Shown in pieces: positions 55,459-64,000 of a stretch of 64,000 bases of DNA (positions are counted from its first letter, which is position 1; each line of letters begins with the position of its first letter). The translations under genes were made by a program, and so were the position numbers. Below the pieces are notes generated by a model. The model ran no database searches. It saw nothing but the letters and a program-made list of their open reading frames with translations, and was not told where the DNA came from. This stretch comes from Furcasterigmium furcatum. Taxonomy: Eukaryota > Ascomycota > Sordariomycetes > Glomerellales > Plectosphaerellaceae. The stretch spans positions 3,445,626 through 3,509,625 of the forward strand of contig BCIA01000002.1 of the NCBI GenBank assembly GCA_001599815.1, in the 5' to 3' direction.

Positions 55459-56579
55459 TTACTCCTTCGTCTTCTGAGTACCACGCAGCAGACCCGTCCG
55501 CCTGGCGGCAATGAGACCCGCCTTTTGACCCTGGGTAGCGTAGCGAGAGATGGTGGAGGCCTTGCCGATATGTTGATGGTTACCCTGTGGGCGTTGTCAG
55601 CATCTACCAAACTCATCCGGGAGTCCGCGAATCCACTTACACCACCGTGAGGATGGTCGACGGGGTTCATGGCAACACCACGAGTCCTGGGCCAGGAGTT
55701 ACGCTTGACGGCGTACTTATGCTTGGCACGCGAGGCCTTGAGGAGGGGCTTGTCGGTACGGCCACCACCGGCGACGATACCGATCATGCCGCGGGAGCGG
55801 CTGTGGACGACCTTCTTGGCACCGGAGGGGAGCTTGATACGGGTCTTGCCCTCATCGGGGTTGTGGCCGACGATGGTGATGTAGTTGCCGGAGGTACGGG
55901 CCAGGGTGCCACGGTCACCGATCTTCTCCTCGACGTTGGAGACGACGGTACCCTCGGGCATGGAGCCGAGGGGCAGGACGTTGCCGACGGTCAGGGCGGC
56001 CTTCTTGCCGGCGTAGATGAACTGGCCGGTGTACATGCCCTCGTTGGCGATGAAGGTCTCGGTGTGCTGCTTGAACTTGTAGGGGTCCTTGAAGACGACC
56101 TTGGCGAGGGGAGCACCACGACCGGGGTCGTGGATGATGTCCTTCACGATGCCGCGAAGGTATCCCTGGCGCTCGGCATAGTCGAGAGTGCGGAACTTGG
56201 CCGGGGCCTAGAAGAGAAAAATTCTTGTCAGGAAAACCAGTCGACTGCGCATCGCGCGTTGCTTGGTAACGCGGCTCGCCGGGTCGCTGCTCACCTTGTT
56301 GAGGCGGGTGTTGGCCGTGAAGATGGAGCCACGGCCCTTTCTCTGGTTGCGGATCTGTGAAGGGAAGACATGTCAGCGAACTGTTGTCGTTTTCGTCGTC
56401 GTGGTGGTCTTCGAGTCCTCCAGTCGGGCGAGTCGAAAATAGTTGCGGCGGCACGGTCGACCATCTCAAGACGTGAAATCCCCGAATCGCCGTCGTTCGC
56501 CGTCGCAGTGATTCGACTCGCCCGAATGGATTGACTGAAGTGTATGCTGATGCTGAGCAGTACTTACAACGCGACCCAT
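55459..56579 (-). CDS. RPL2: 60S ribosomal protein L2 (uL2, L8e)
   Basis: Four exons: 56579-56568, 56354-56295, 56207-55641 and 55584-55459, joining to 254 residues, the length of yeast Rpl2. Exon 1 is only 12 nt and codes MGRV; exon 2 supplies IRNQRKGRGSIFTANTRLNK. Exon 3 holds the RNA-binding body, including TGQFIYAGKKA, NYITIVGHNPD, RIKLPSGAKK and NPVDHPHGG with the invariant His near the peptidyl-transferase centre. Exon 4 ends GLLRGTQKTKE. uL2 is an essential large-subunit protein that helps join subunits and supports peptidyl transfer. Codon use is highly biased, as expected for a ribosomal protein. The three introns are 213, 87 and 56 nt; the long first intron directly after the start codon is typical of fungal ribosomal protein genes. 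Confidence 0.97.
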
Positions 56580-58876
56580 CTTGTCTTCCTCTGGCGTACG
56601 GAGGGTTGATGTCGAAGATGGAGGTTAGGAGTCGGTTCGCTGGCTCAAGGAGAAGGCCCCAAAATTTGGAAAGTGCGTATGAAAATTGCGAGCCCTCAAG
56701 CGAAGCCCACACGTGATCATGGATCCACCTCTCCAAGAGTCAATGGGTGTGGGGCCTCTGGCCAATGATTACCCGGGTGAAATTTCGCTGCGCGCCTGGC
56801 TCCAAACTTTGGGATGACTGTTGCAACCCCACTTCCTCGCAACTTCCGACTTCATCACAGATGACGCATCACGGCTCATCGGTGATAGCCTCATGTCTAC
56901 TCAACTCTTACTGCCTCTGCATCATGCACTCGCCATCTCGAGTCGCATCGAGCCTGGCGTTCCAACTCATGACTCTGGTAAGACCTCAAGACTTTCATGA
57001 CATTCACTGATGCTGTCGTTCGTAGCCGCCTCATGATGCCGGATTCGGTGTCGCTCACAGGCCCGCGGCTTGTGTGCGCTTGGCTGAATCGTTGCATCGG
57101 CGTACTGGCGCTCTTCAGCTATTCTGCGGAGAGACTCGACCCCTCAAGCGTGGGTGTGACAATCGAGGGACGCCAGGCCCCAAACACCGGGAGCATCATC
57201 ATGGATATCAATACGTGAGAAATCCGCAGAGACGCGACGACAAGATGAATCGGGTGACTTCACGGCATACGGGAAGATGCAGAAGTCAGAGGCCAGTGAT
57301 TCGACCATCAAAAGTCTGGTAAGTACCCAGACTGCCGATCACTGTGGCCCAGATGCACCATGATGGACCCGACCGTTTGCCGTCAGCAACGAGCTATCAA
57401 TCTGGATGAGCCAGACAATCTGAGTCGCTGGTGGAAGTTGACTACAGGCGCGCTTTCCCCGGATGGAATTGCTTCCCTTGGCCAGGGTCCGATGATTGGA
57501 GAAGGATTAGGGCGATGCGCTGTTCGCCTTGCTGCAGCCTCGTCTTCCCTCGCCATCGATGCCAACAGCACGAAGTCGGCGAGATGAATTCTTGGGCTTT
57601 CCAGCTTTGGAGCCAAGAGATGTTTTCAATCGGCAACCCCTCCAGTCATCGTCAGGCAAGGCCCACAGCGGCCATGTCCGCCCTCGCAGCGATGTCGAGC
57701 TGTCTGACTCTGCAGAGCACGCGCCACACGCAAAGGCATCCTGCGGACCATGAAACCACAACCCATCTTGCTTGAGATTGTCTGGTTCATGGATGGGCGA
57801 CTTGCTTCCCTGGCTGCAGGTGTACATACGTTATACAGGGAGCGCGCCGGGCGGCGGATGCCAAGTCCGCCGAACAGGCATACTCCTCTCCACTTGGGAA
57901 TGCCCTCACATCCCTACCAGCGTCTCCGAGAGTGCGACTTGTGTGCCACAGCTGGCATTGGAGATGCGCCAGGTTACTGACACCTTTGCATTTCACGACC
58001 CATCATCCGACGCAATGCGGTGACAGATACCAATGGATGTTAGGCAAGGATTGCCTTGAAAGAGCACCATTGAGATTCAGTCATCATTGCGATGTGAACT
58101 GATCGCCATGACTTCAGATCCACGGCTGGAATTGGCACGGACGGATGGATGGGCGTTGCGAGGGTGCGCCAGAGGATCAGGTGGGTCCCGTCTCTGGCGC
58201 CCATCACTCCAGCAAGCAGAGCAGCCCAGCCTCCGTGCTTGGTCAAGAATGAACCCGGCTGGTCGCTCCAACTGCTCAAAGTCGAAGCTGGAGCTGCGTC
58301 GATGCCTCGAAATCAATCCCAGGATATGCCAGGAATTATCTGAGCGCAATACGGCAAAATGCCAAGGCCTTGTCATATGGACAAGGATATATTGCAACTC
58401 AGTCCCTGGCCGAGACTGCGACGTGCCCCCAGTGCTGGACATGTGAAGCTCTACGAGATGCCGAATGCCCTCATAGTTGCAGTTTTGATGAGATGGTGGG
58501 GGACTCGTGAGATGAAGGTACCTAGCCAAGGGAAGGGACGTGCTGGAGTGGCAGTAATAAGTGTTGCGGGAGTCTCAACCCAAGACAATACTTGAGAACC
58601 TTAGATCAACGGATACTAGCTATTCAATGAATTTCCATGCGGCCTATCAGAGCTGTCTCTCTAGCTGCGGCTCAAAGGTGCTCGGTAGATCGCTCCCGTC
58701 CCCGTCGTCAGTTGTGGCCCCTTTGGTCGACTCAAACTCTCCCTCTTTCATCATCGCGCCCACCGCCCCCAAACTCGCGAACCTCCACAGAGCCAATCCT
58801 CCCTTCCCCCCACGCAACTACTCTTCTTCCAACAACACCCGATCAACCACAGAACCCTCACACGCCAGTCGCAAAG
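56580..58876. other. 2.3-kb divergent intergenic region between RPL2 and the WHIM-like gene
   Basis: It should hold the RPL2 promoter on the left (a CACGTG E-box lies at 56710-56715) and the WHIM-like gene leader on the right (pyrimidine-rich from about 58680). Between about 56800 and 58600 composition is less GC-rich and frames of 60-150 codons occur on both strands, none recognised. No RNA gene or transposon is seen. Confidence 0.4.
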
Positions 58877-60937
58877 ATGGCAGACGATTCGTCCGAATTG
58901 TCTTCGCTGTCTTCCCTGTCCCCCGCTCCGTCAGATCTCGACTCCGACCCTCAGCCCAAGAAGCAGGCTGGCATCCTGAAGTTCTTCGGCAAGGTCCCCA
59001 AGGGCCAGAAGGCTGCGGCGCAAAAGGCGAAGGAGCCCTCGCCCCCTCCACGCAAGAGGGAGCCCTCACCCGCTCACGAATATGTCTTTGCAGACAACCC
59101 TGACATCGCCGTAAGTCTTGGGCGCGTCCGTTCCCGTGATTGACGCGACATTTCGCGTGCACAACCTCCAGCTAACCGCCAAATGCGCCGCAGTTCCTTG
59201 TCATGTTCCGGAGCCGATTCAACGAAGTCTTCCCCAAGTCCCTGTCCAACTTCGGTCCCCAGGAGCTCGAGACCGACATCACCGACAGCCCTCCCGGCCA
59301 GCGAGTCGAGAACTTTCTGTGCGCGATCCTGGGTCTTCTGCTCAACCGCAAGCAGGACGTAAAGTACGACGCGTCGCCGATGCCCCATCCCTCGACCGCT
59401 GCTAATTGATAAACTAGGCCTGGCCACTACATGCGCGCTCTGGAAGATGCCATCAGCAGCCACAGGCACCGCTGGCCCAAGGAGTGGGATGGCAAGAGCC
59501 CCCTCTCTAGCGGAATGACCTTCAACGACATGGGAAACACCCAACGAGTACGTTCAACTAGCCACGCCCATAGCAGGCGACATGCCCCTTCCTGATTATA
59601 TGTATCCTGACCTGTGCGCTCCTCCAGCTCACTCTCCTCCGCGCCCTGATCCACTGGGCTCTCTCCGACTCCGAGGCCATCAAGGCCATGATCGCCAAAG
59701 CCTACAAGCAAAACCGCCACGAAGATGACCGCAATCAGGCGCTCTCCGTTCAGCCATGGGGCTCCGATAGCGACAAGAGACGTTATTACCTGATCGAGGG
59801 TCTCGACGACACTGCTTTCCGCGTCTATCGCGAGAGCAACCCCGCCGGTTTCAACAGGACCTGGTGGTCTGTCGCCGGCACCATCGATGAGCTCAAGGTC
59901 CTGGCGGACAAGCTGGAGATCAAGGACGGCGGCCCGAAGGCAAGGAAGCTCGCGCAGAACATTATGACGGCCATCCCCCGCTTTGAAGCAACAGAGGAGG
60001 TATGGCTCACACTCCTGATTTGCCGCCAGTAGCCCATATACTGACTGTCACATAGAAACGTCGTCGTCGCGAGTATCGTCAGGCTCAGAAGAACCGCTTC
60101 AAGCGGCCCTCGCCCGGATTCTCGCTCTATGAGGGCCGCACCCGAGGAAAGCGGGTCAAGTACACCTACTCTGATGACGAGGAATCTTGGACCGACTCGA
60201 CCCGCCGCTCCACGCGCAACACCGGCACGCACACTCCCGCTGAGCTCGGCGGCCCCCTCACAACAGCCAGTGGTCGTCAAGTGCGAGCACCTAACCGTTT
60301 GGAGGCCGAAGGCAATGCCAGCGCTGCAGCCAGCGTGCAGGGAGACGACTCGGAGAATCTTCCGGAAGATACCTCTTTCGGCGCCAACGGCCGGCCACGC
60401 AGGTCCGCCGCCACAAATCACGGTACCAATGGTTACGGCAGATCCAGCCGGTCCCGTGGCTTCTCGGCGGATGAGATGGACGACGATGAGGATCTTAGTG
60501 AGCCTGAGCTTGGAGATGACGAAGAAGACGCAGACGACCACGTCCCTGAGGAATCGGACGAAGAGGAAGACGACTTCAACGAGGACGAGATGATGGTTGA
60601 CGATGATCTGGATGACAAGCCCCGTGGCCAGCTCATCGTTGAGCTCAAGCTCAAGAGCAATAAGGACAAGCTTGCGACGCTCACTCCCTCGCCGGAGAGC
60701 AAGTGCGACGCTGCTCAGGTCGACAGGGACGCGCCCAACAGCCCATCGAAGACGTTCGCCCCTGTACCCCCTTCCATCAAGGACCATACACCCGAACCTG
60801 AGATCAGCGTGGGCATGACGAACCAAGCACCCGCGATCCCCACCTCTGGCCTGCAGGCGACGCCCCTGGCTTTTAGAGGAAGCCCGGAGAAGACGCAGAA
60901 GACGGCCACTGGCGGGGATGCTGCTCCCGAGGAGTAA
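58877..60937 (+). CDS. WHIM/DDT-like chromatin-remodelling-associated protein
   Basis: Five exons: 58877-59110, 59194-59363, 59418-59547, 59628-59999 and 60056-60937, joining to 595 residues. A Ser/Pro-rich start contains GILKFFGKVPKG. Residues 70-180 look like a DDT/WHIM1-type helical region (FLVMFRSRFNEVFP, VENFLCAILGLLLN, LLRALIHWALSDSEAIK). Then comes KRRYYLIEGLDDTAFRVYRES with TWWSVAGTIDELKVLADKL, resembling the WHIM2/3 segment of ISWI-partner proteins such as Itc1, RSF1 and BAZ. The middle contains YEGRTRGKRVKYTYSDDEE. Residues 430-490 are strongly acidic (DDDEDL, SDEEEDDFNEDEMM), perhaps histone-binding. Nuclear ISWI association is inference; I cannot assign an exact orthologue. It is convergent with the DUF1770 gene. 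Confidence 0.72.
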
Positions 60938-61382
60938 CAGAAATCACCTTGACATTACAGTATTACGACACTGATCGGCATGGCGTTATGAGTCAGAAAA
61001 GGACTGGCTGGTTCAACAGGGTATGGAGTCTGGTGCTGCCTATTGTGGAGGGCGGCTATTACTCATGGCATCATCAGGTCCCTGATAGAGGGAACACGGC
61101 TGTTTTTGGTGATGAGATACCATGGACTGAGGTGGTGGATAGCTATCTGTACAAGTGGGAGGCAGGCATCAATCAGCAGATGCAAACAACCTCGCTAGCA
61201 GAGTTAATTACTTGTATGACTCTTTTGATCATTTCCGTGTGCTCACATGGCGCATGGGCAGCTCTACATGGCTGCTAATTTCTGTACAGGGGGATGGTGT
61301 ATGGACTCCTCGGTGCCAATTACGGAGGGACCCCGTATTCTACTCGACTTCTCGCCTCTCCGTCATTCTTCCGCGCCCTCAT
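60938..61382. other. Convergent 3' intergenic region
   Basis: It lies between the stops of the WHIM-like and DUF1770 genes. Probable overlapping 3' UTRs; no gene seen. Confidence 0.5.
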
Positions 61383-61948
61383 TCACCTGGACCGCGAGGG
61401 GACAGGCCAATTGTTGACGCCGTACCACCATCTCCTCACCCGTGCCCCGACCGTGTTGCCGTGGATCCTCGCATTGCGATTCCAGCTCTGCCATCCGAGA
61501 AGGAAGAGGTTATACACGACGCCTTGGACGAGGGGCATCATGACCTGGTACCAAGTCAGCCTCATGTTCCTAATTTGGGCCCGTCGCACGGGATGGTCCT
61601 CGAGCCAATGCAACTCACCTGGTCTCTGACTGTGATCCACGCCACCACACCCCATGTGTCTGCCTTGGATATGCTGTTCAGGTAGCTCTGCTCGAACCGT
61701 AGGTCGGGCATGGGCGGGAGGTTTGCGGAGCGCCGCCGGGGCTTGATGGTGCTGAAGGGGATGTCCTCGTCGTCTTCATCGTCTAGGGCCGAGTCGAAGT
61801 CATCGCGGCGCGGCCGAGGGTGTATCGAGACGGGAAACCTCTGGGATGCTGCTGTGGACGGGTTGAGGTCGTGTGCTGGAGAGGGAGAGCGGTTGATGTG
61901 GGCGGTTTGTATCGTCTCGGCGATCTCGAGGGGGAGTGAGGAGGACAT
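61383..61948 (-). CDS. DUF1770-family fungal protein
   Basis: Two exons, 61948-61619 and 61544-61383, joining to 163 residues. The N-terminus, LPLEIAETIQTAHINRSPSP, is the opening of the fungal DUF1770 family. An acidic stretch DDEDDEDIPFSTIKPRRR and LPPMPDLRFEQSYLNSI follow. Downstream, WGVVAWITVRDQ at the exon junction leads into VMMPLVQGVVYNLFLLGWQSW, a hydrophobic segment that could be a membrane span (about residues 110-130). The end is basic. Function is unknown for the family. The start at 61948 is preferred to an in-frame ATG at 62149 because the extension is low-complexity and the family motif begins right after 61948. Intron: 74 nt, GTGAGT donor, GCTGAC branch. Confidence 0.82.
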
Positions 61949-62475
61949 TGCGATGGCTGTTGGGTGTCGATAGACTATCCGACCTGCGCGTCTGCTTCTC
62001 GGGTATCCGGTGTTGTCTGGGCCTTGATGGATTGATGCCGATGATGCGCGAAGTGCCGATAGAGCTCCGAGTAAAGTTGGGTTTGCTGCATGTGAGGTCA
62101 CTGTATGCCTGTCATGGCCTGATGCAGCTACGGGGGCAGACCTGCCCAAGGCGGGCGGTGAGCACTGGAGCTGTCTTATGTCATGGGTGTTCCACAGTGA
62201 ACTTCAGGCAGGCAGAAGGGCCGAGAGAGGACTAGCGTGCCTGCCCTGCCTTCGGAGGCGCACGTAGCACACGCAGCGAGTGAGTCGAAGAATCCATTTT
62301 TATTTGGTCCAAGTTTTCGCTCCTTGCCCCGGGTCAGTGGGGAGCAACCTCGACACATTTCCGCCCAACAACAACTTTCTCTTGCGGTAAAGGGGGGACG
62401 CTTTCGCGCGAGAAGAACACCACAACCACCCTCTCTTCTCTTCACCTACCTCTGGACGAGGCCCCTTTGCCCATC
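61949..62475. promoter_or_regulatory. Divergent promoter region between the DUF1770 gene and eRF1
   Basis: A 527-bp region between divergent starts. The eRF1-proximal part is pyrimidine-rich, ATG-poor and likely leader. No separate gene is supported. Confidence 0.4.
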
Positions 62476-64000
62476 ATGTCGGACCCCAATTCGACCGAGG
62501 CCGAGAAGAACGTATGTGAACGCAGGCACCCCGCCAATCCATTTACGCCCCAGGCCCTGGCTGGCCAGCATCAAAGCCCCTCTTTGCCCCGCGCGCAAGA
62601 CATGCCCCGACTAACAATGACGCTTTTCGTCGCGATAGATTGAGATCTGGAAGGTGAAGAAGCTCATCAAGAGGCTCGAAGCCGCCCGTGGCAATGGAAC
62701 ATCCATGATTTCCCTCATCATCCGTATGTGCGCCCTCGCCGCTCTTGTTCCTCTCGCCCTGGTCGTCCGACCGCCGCTGACCCGGCATCTTTTTCACAGC
62801 GCCCAAGGACCAGATTTCGCGCGCCGCCAAGATGTTGGCTGAAGAGTACGGTACTGCCTCGAACATCAAGTCTCGAGTCAACCGTCAGTCCGTCCTCTCC
62901 GCCATCACATCGACACAGCAGCGTCTCAAGCTGTACAACAAGGTCCCTCCCAACGGCCTCGTCGTCTACTGTGGTGAAATCCTGACCTCCGAGGGCAAGG
63001 AGCGCAAGGTCAACATCGACTTTGAGCCCTTCAAGCCCATCAACACCTCCCTCTACCTCTGCGACAACAAGTTCCACACAGAGGCTCTCGCCGAGCTGCT
63101 CGAGTCCGACCAGAAGTTCGGCTTCATCATCATGGACGGTAACGGTGCGCTCTTCGGCACTCTCAGCGGAAACACCCGTGACATCGTCCATAAGTTCTCC
63201 GTCGATCTTCCCAAGAAGCACGGCCGTGGTGGTCAGTCCGCCCTGCGTTTCGCCCGTCTGCGTGAGGAGAAGCGCCACAACTACGTCCGCAAGGTTGCCG
63301 AGTTGGCCGTCCAGAACTTCATTACCGCCGACAAGGTCAACGTTGCTGGCCTCATCCTGGCTGGTTCCGCCGATTTCAAGAATGACCTCAACGCCTCCGA
63401 CATGTTCGACAACCGCCTTGCGACCAAGGTCATCAAGGTCGTCGACGTGTCGTACGGTGGTGAGAACGGCTTCAACCAGGCCATCGAGCTGTCGTCCGAG
63501 ACCCTCGGCAACGTCAAGTTCATCCAGGAGAAGAAGCTCATCGGAAAGTACTTTGAGGAGATCAGCCAGGACACCGGCCGTGTCTGCTACGGTATCGAGG
63601 ACACGCTCAAGGCCCTCGAGCTCGGTGCTGTCGAGATTCTGATCGTCTTCGAGAACCTCGAGATTACCCGATCCACCCTCAAGGACAGCGAGGGTACCGA
63701 GATCATCATCCACACCACCAAGCAGCAGGAGACGGGCGACCGAGCCCTGTTCATGGACAAGGCTACTGGCCAGGAGATGGACATCGTCTCCCAGGAGTCC
63801 TTCCTGGAGTGGATCGCCGAGCACTACAAGGACTTTGGTGCGGCGCTCGAGTTCGTCTCGGACCGTTCCACGGAGGGCAACCAGTTCGTCAAGGGCTTCG
63901 GTGGTATCGGAGGTATTCTCCGTTACAAGGTGAACTTTGAGCAGCTGGCAGATTTCGAGGATGACGATGATGATTATTACGACGGTAGGGACTCCTTGTT
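62476..64000 (+). CDS. SUP45: Eukaryotic peptide chain release factor subunit 1 (eRF1), 3' end outside the window
   Basis: Exons seen: 62476-62511, 62639-62723 and 62800 to about 63984, where a GTAGGG donor probably begins a last intron. About 435 residues are visible. Domain 1 has NIKS at 62-65 and YLCDNKF at 126-132, which read stop codons in the A site. Domain 2 has GRGGQ with GGQ at 184-186, which triggers hydrolysis of peptidyl-tRNA. Domain 3, which binds eRF3, follows and ends in an acidic DDDDDYYDG tail. All decoding and catalytic motifs are standard, so the nuclear code here is ordinary. Only a short C-terminal exon is expected beyond the edge. Confidence 0.97.

Noticed and set aside
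55587..56360. 257-codon plus-strand frame over RPL2
   Set aside because: Antisense shadow of a highly biased ribosomal protein gene; Gly/Val/Asp-rich.
61294..61685. Plus-strand frames of 111 and 176 codons over the DUF1770 gene
   Set aside because: They are antisense shadows of the DUF1770 second exon and intron.
62718..63824. 368-codon minus-strand frame over eRF1
   Set aside because: Antisense shadow of the eRF1 exon, Leu/Val/Gly/Asp-rich with no domain.
1..64000. tRNA, 5S rRNA, CRISPR array, transposon or biosynthetic cluster
   Set aside because: I looked for B-box-like sequence, 5S-like starts, regular spaced repeats, long terminal or inverted repeats and signature enzymes, and saw none. 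A tRNAscan, Infernal or RepeatMasker run would be decisive.

Overview
The window is nuclear DNA of a filamentous ascomycete (Pezizomycotina, most likely a Sordariomycete). The evidence is GC-rich protein-coding DNA and many short GT-AG introns (about 45-130 nt) with CTAAC or CTGAC branch sites. There is an ATG101 gene (absent from budding yeasts), a complex I subunit, a Pan1, and a fungal GPH sugar carrier. Only these family identities point to the taxon; I cannot name a species. I see no prokaryotic feature, no recognisable transposon, no tRNA or rRNA gene and no secondary-metabolite cluster.

Layout, left to right: 3' end of a GPH/sucrose transporter (+); SPP2 splicing factor (-); CBR1 cytochrome b5 reductase (-); a PH-LRR protein (+) followed at 760 bp by PAN1 (+); a small protein with an LRAT/NlpC-P60-like motif pattern (+); a Sep1/Hcm1-type forkhead factor (+); ATG101 (-) head-to-head with PEX3 (+); BET5/TRAPPC1 (-) head-to-head with a CaMKK-type kinase (+). 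After a 4.3-kb gap comes a HAL4/SAT4-type kinase (+), convergent with a Pro-rich protein of unknown function (-). A 4.2-kb gap follows, then a tight housekeeping block: RPC19 (+), NDUFA6-like complex I subunit (-), BUD31 (+), ZNF511-like zinc finger (-). The right end holds an EST1/SMG7-like protein (+), adenosine kinase (-), RPL2/uL2 (-), a WHIM-like chromatin protein (+), a DUF1770 protein (-) and the 5' part of eRF1/SUP45 (+, running off the end).

Introns were placed by splice motif, reading frame and family alignment from memory. For every complete spliced gene the joined exons give a whole number of codons. Where two splice choices exist I say so.

The genes are mostly unlinked housekeeping functions: splicing, translation, RNA polymerase I/III, TRAPP, complex I, purine salvage. 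Local groupings that may mean something are PH-LRR next to PAN1 (both plausibly actin/endocytosis), ATG101 divergent from PEX3 (autophagy and peroxisome biogenesis), and two regulatory kinases in tandem. The most novel items are the LRAT-like small protein at 17829-18514, the 1.3-kb ATG-free leader before the HAL4-type kinase, and the orphan protein at 39349-40733. I found no convincing multi-gene novel system.
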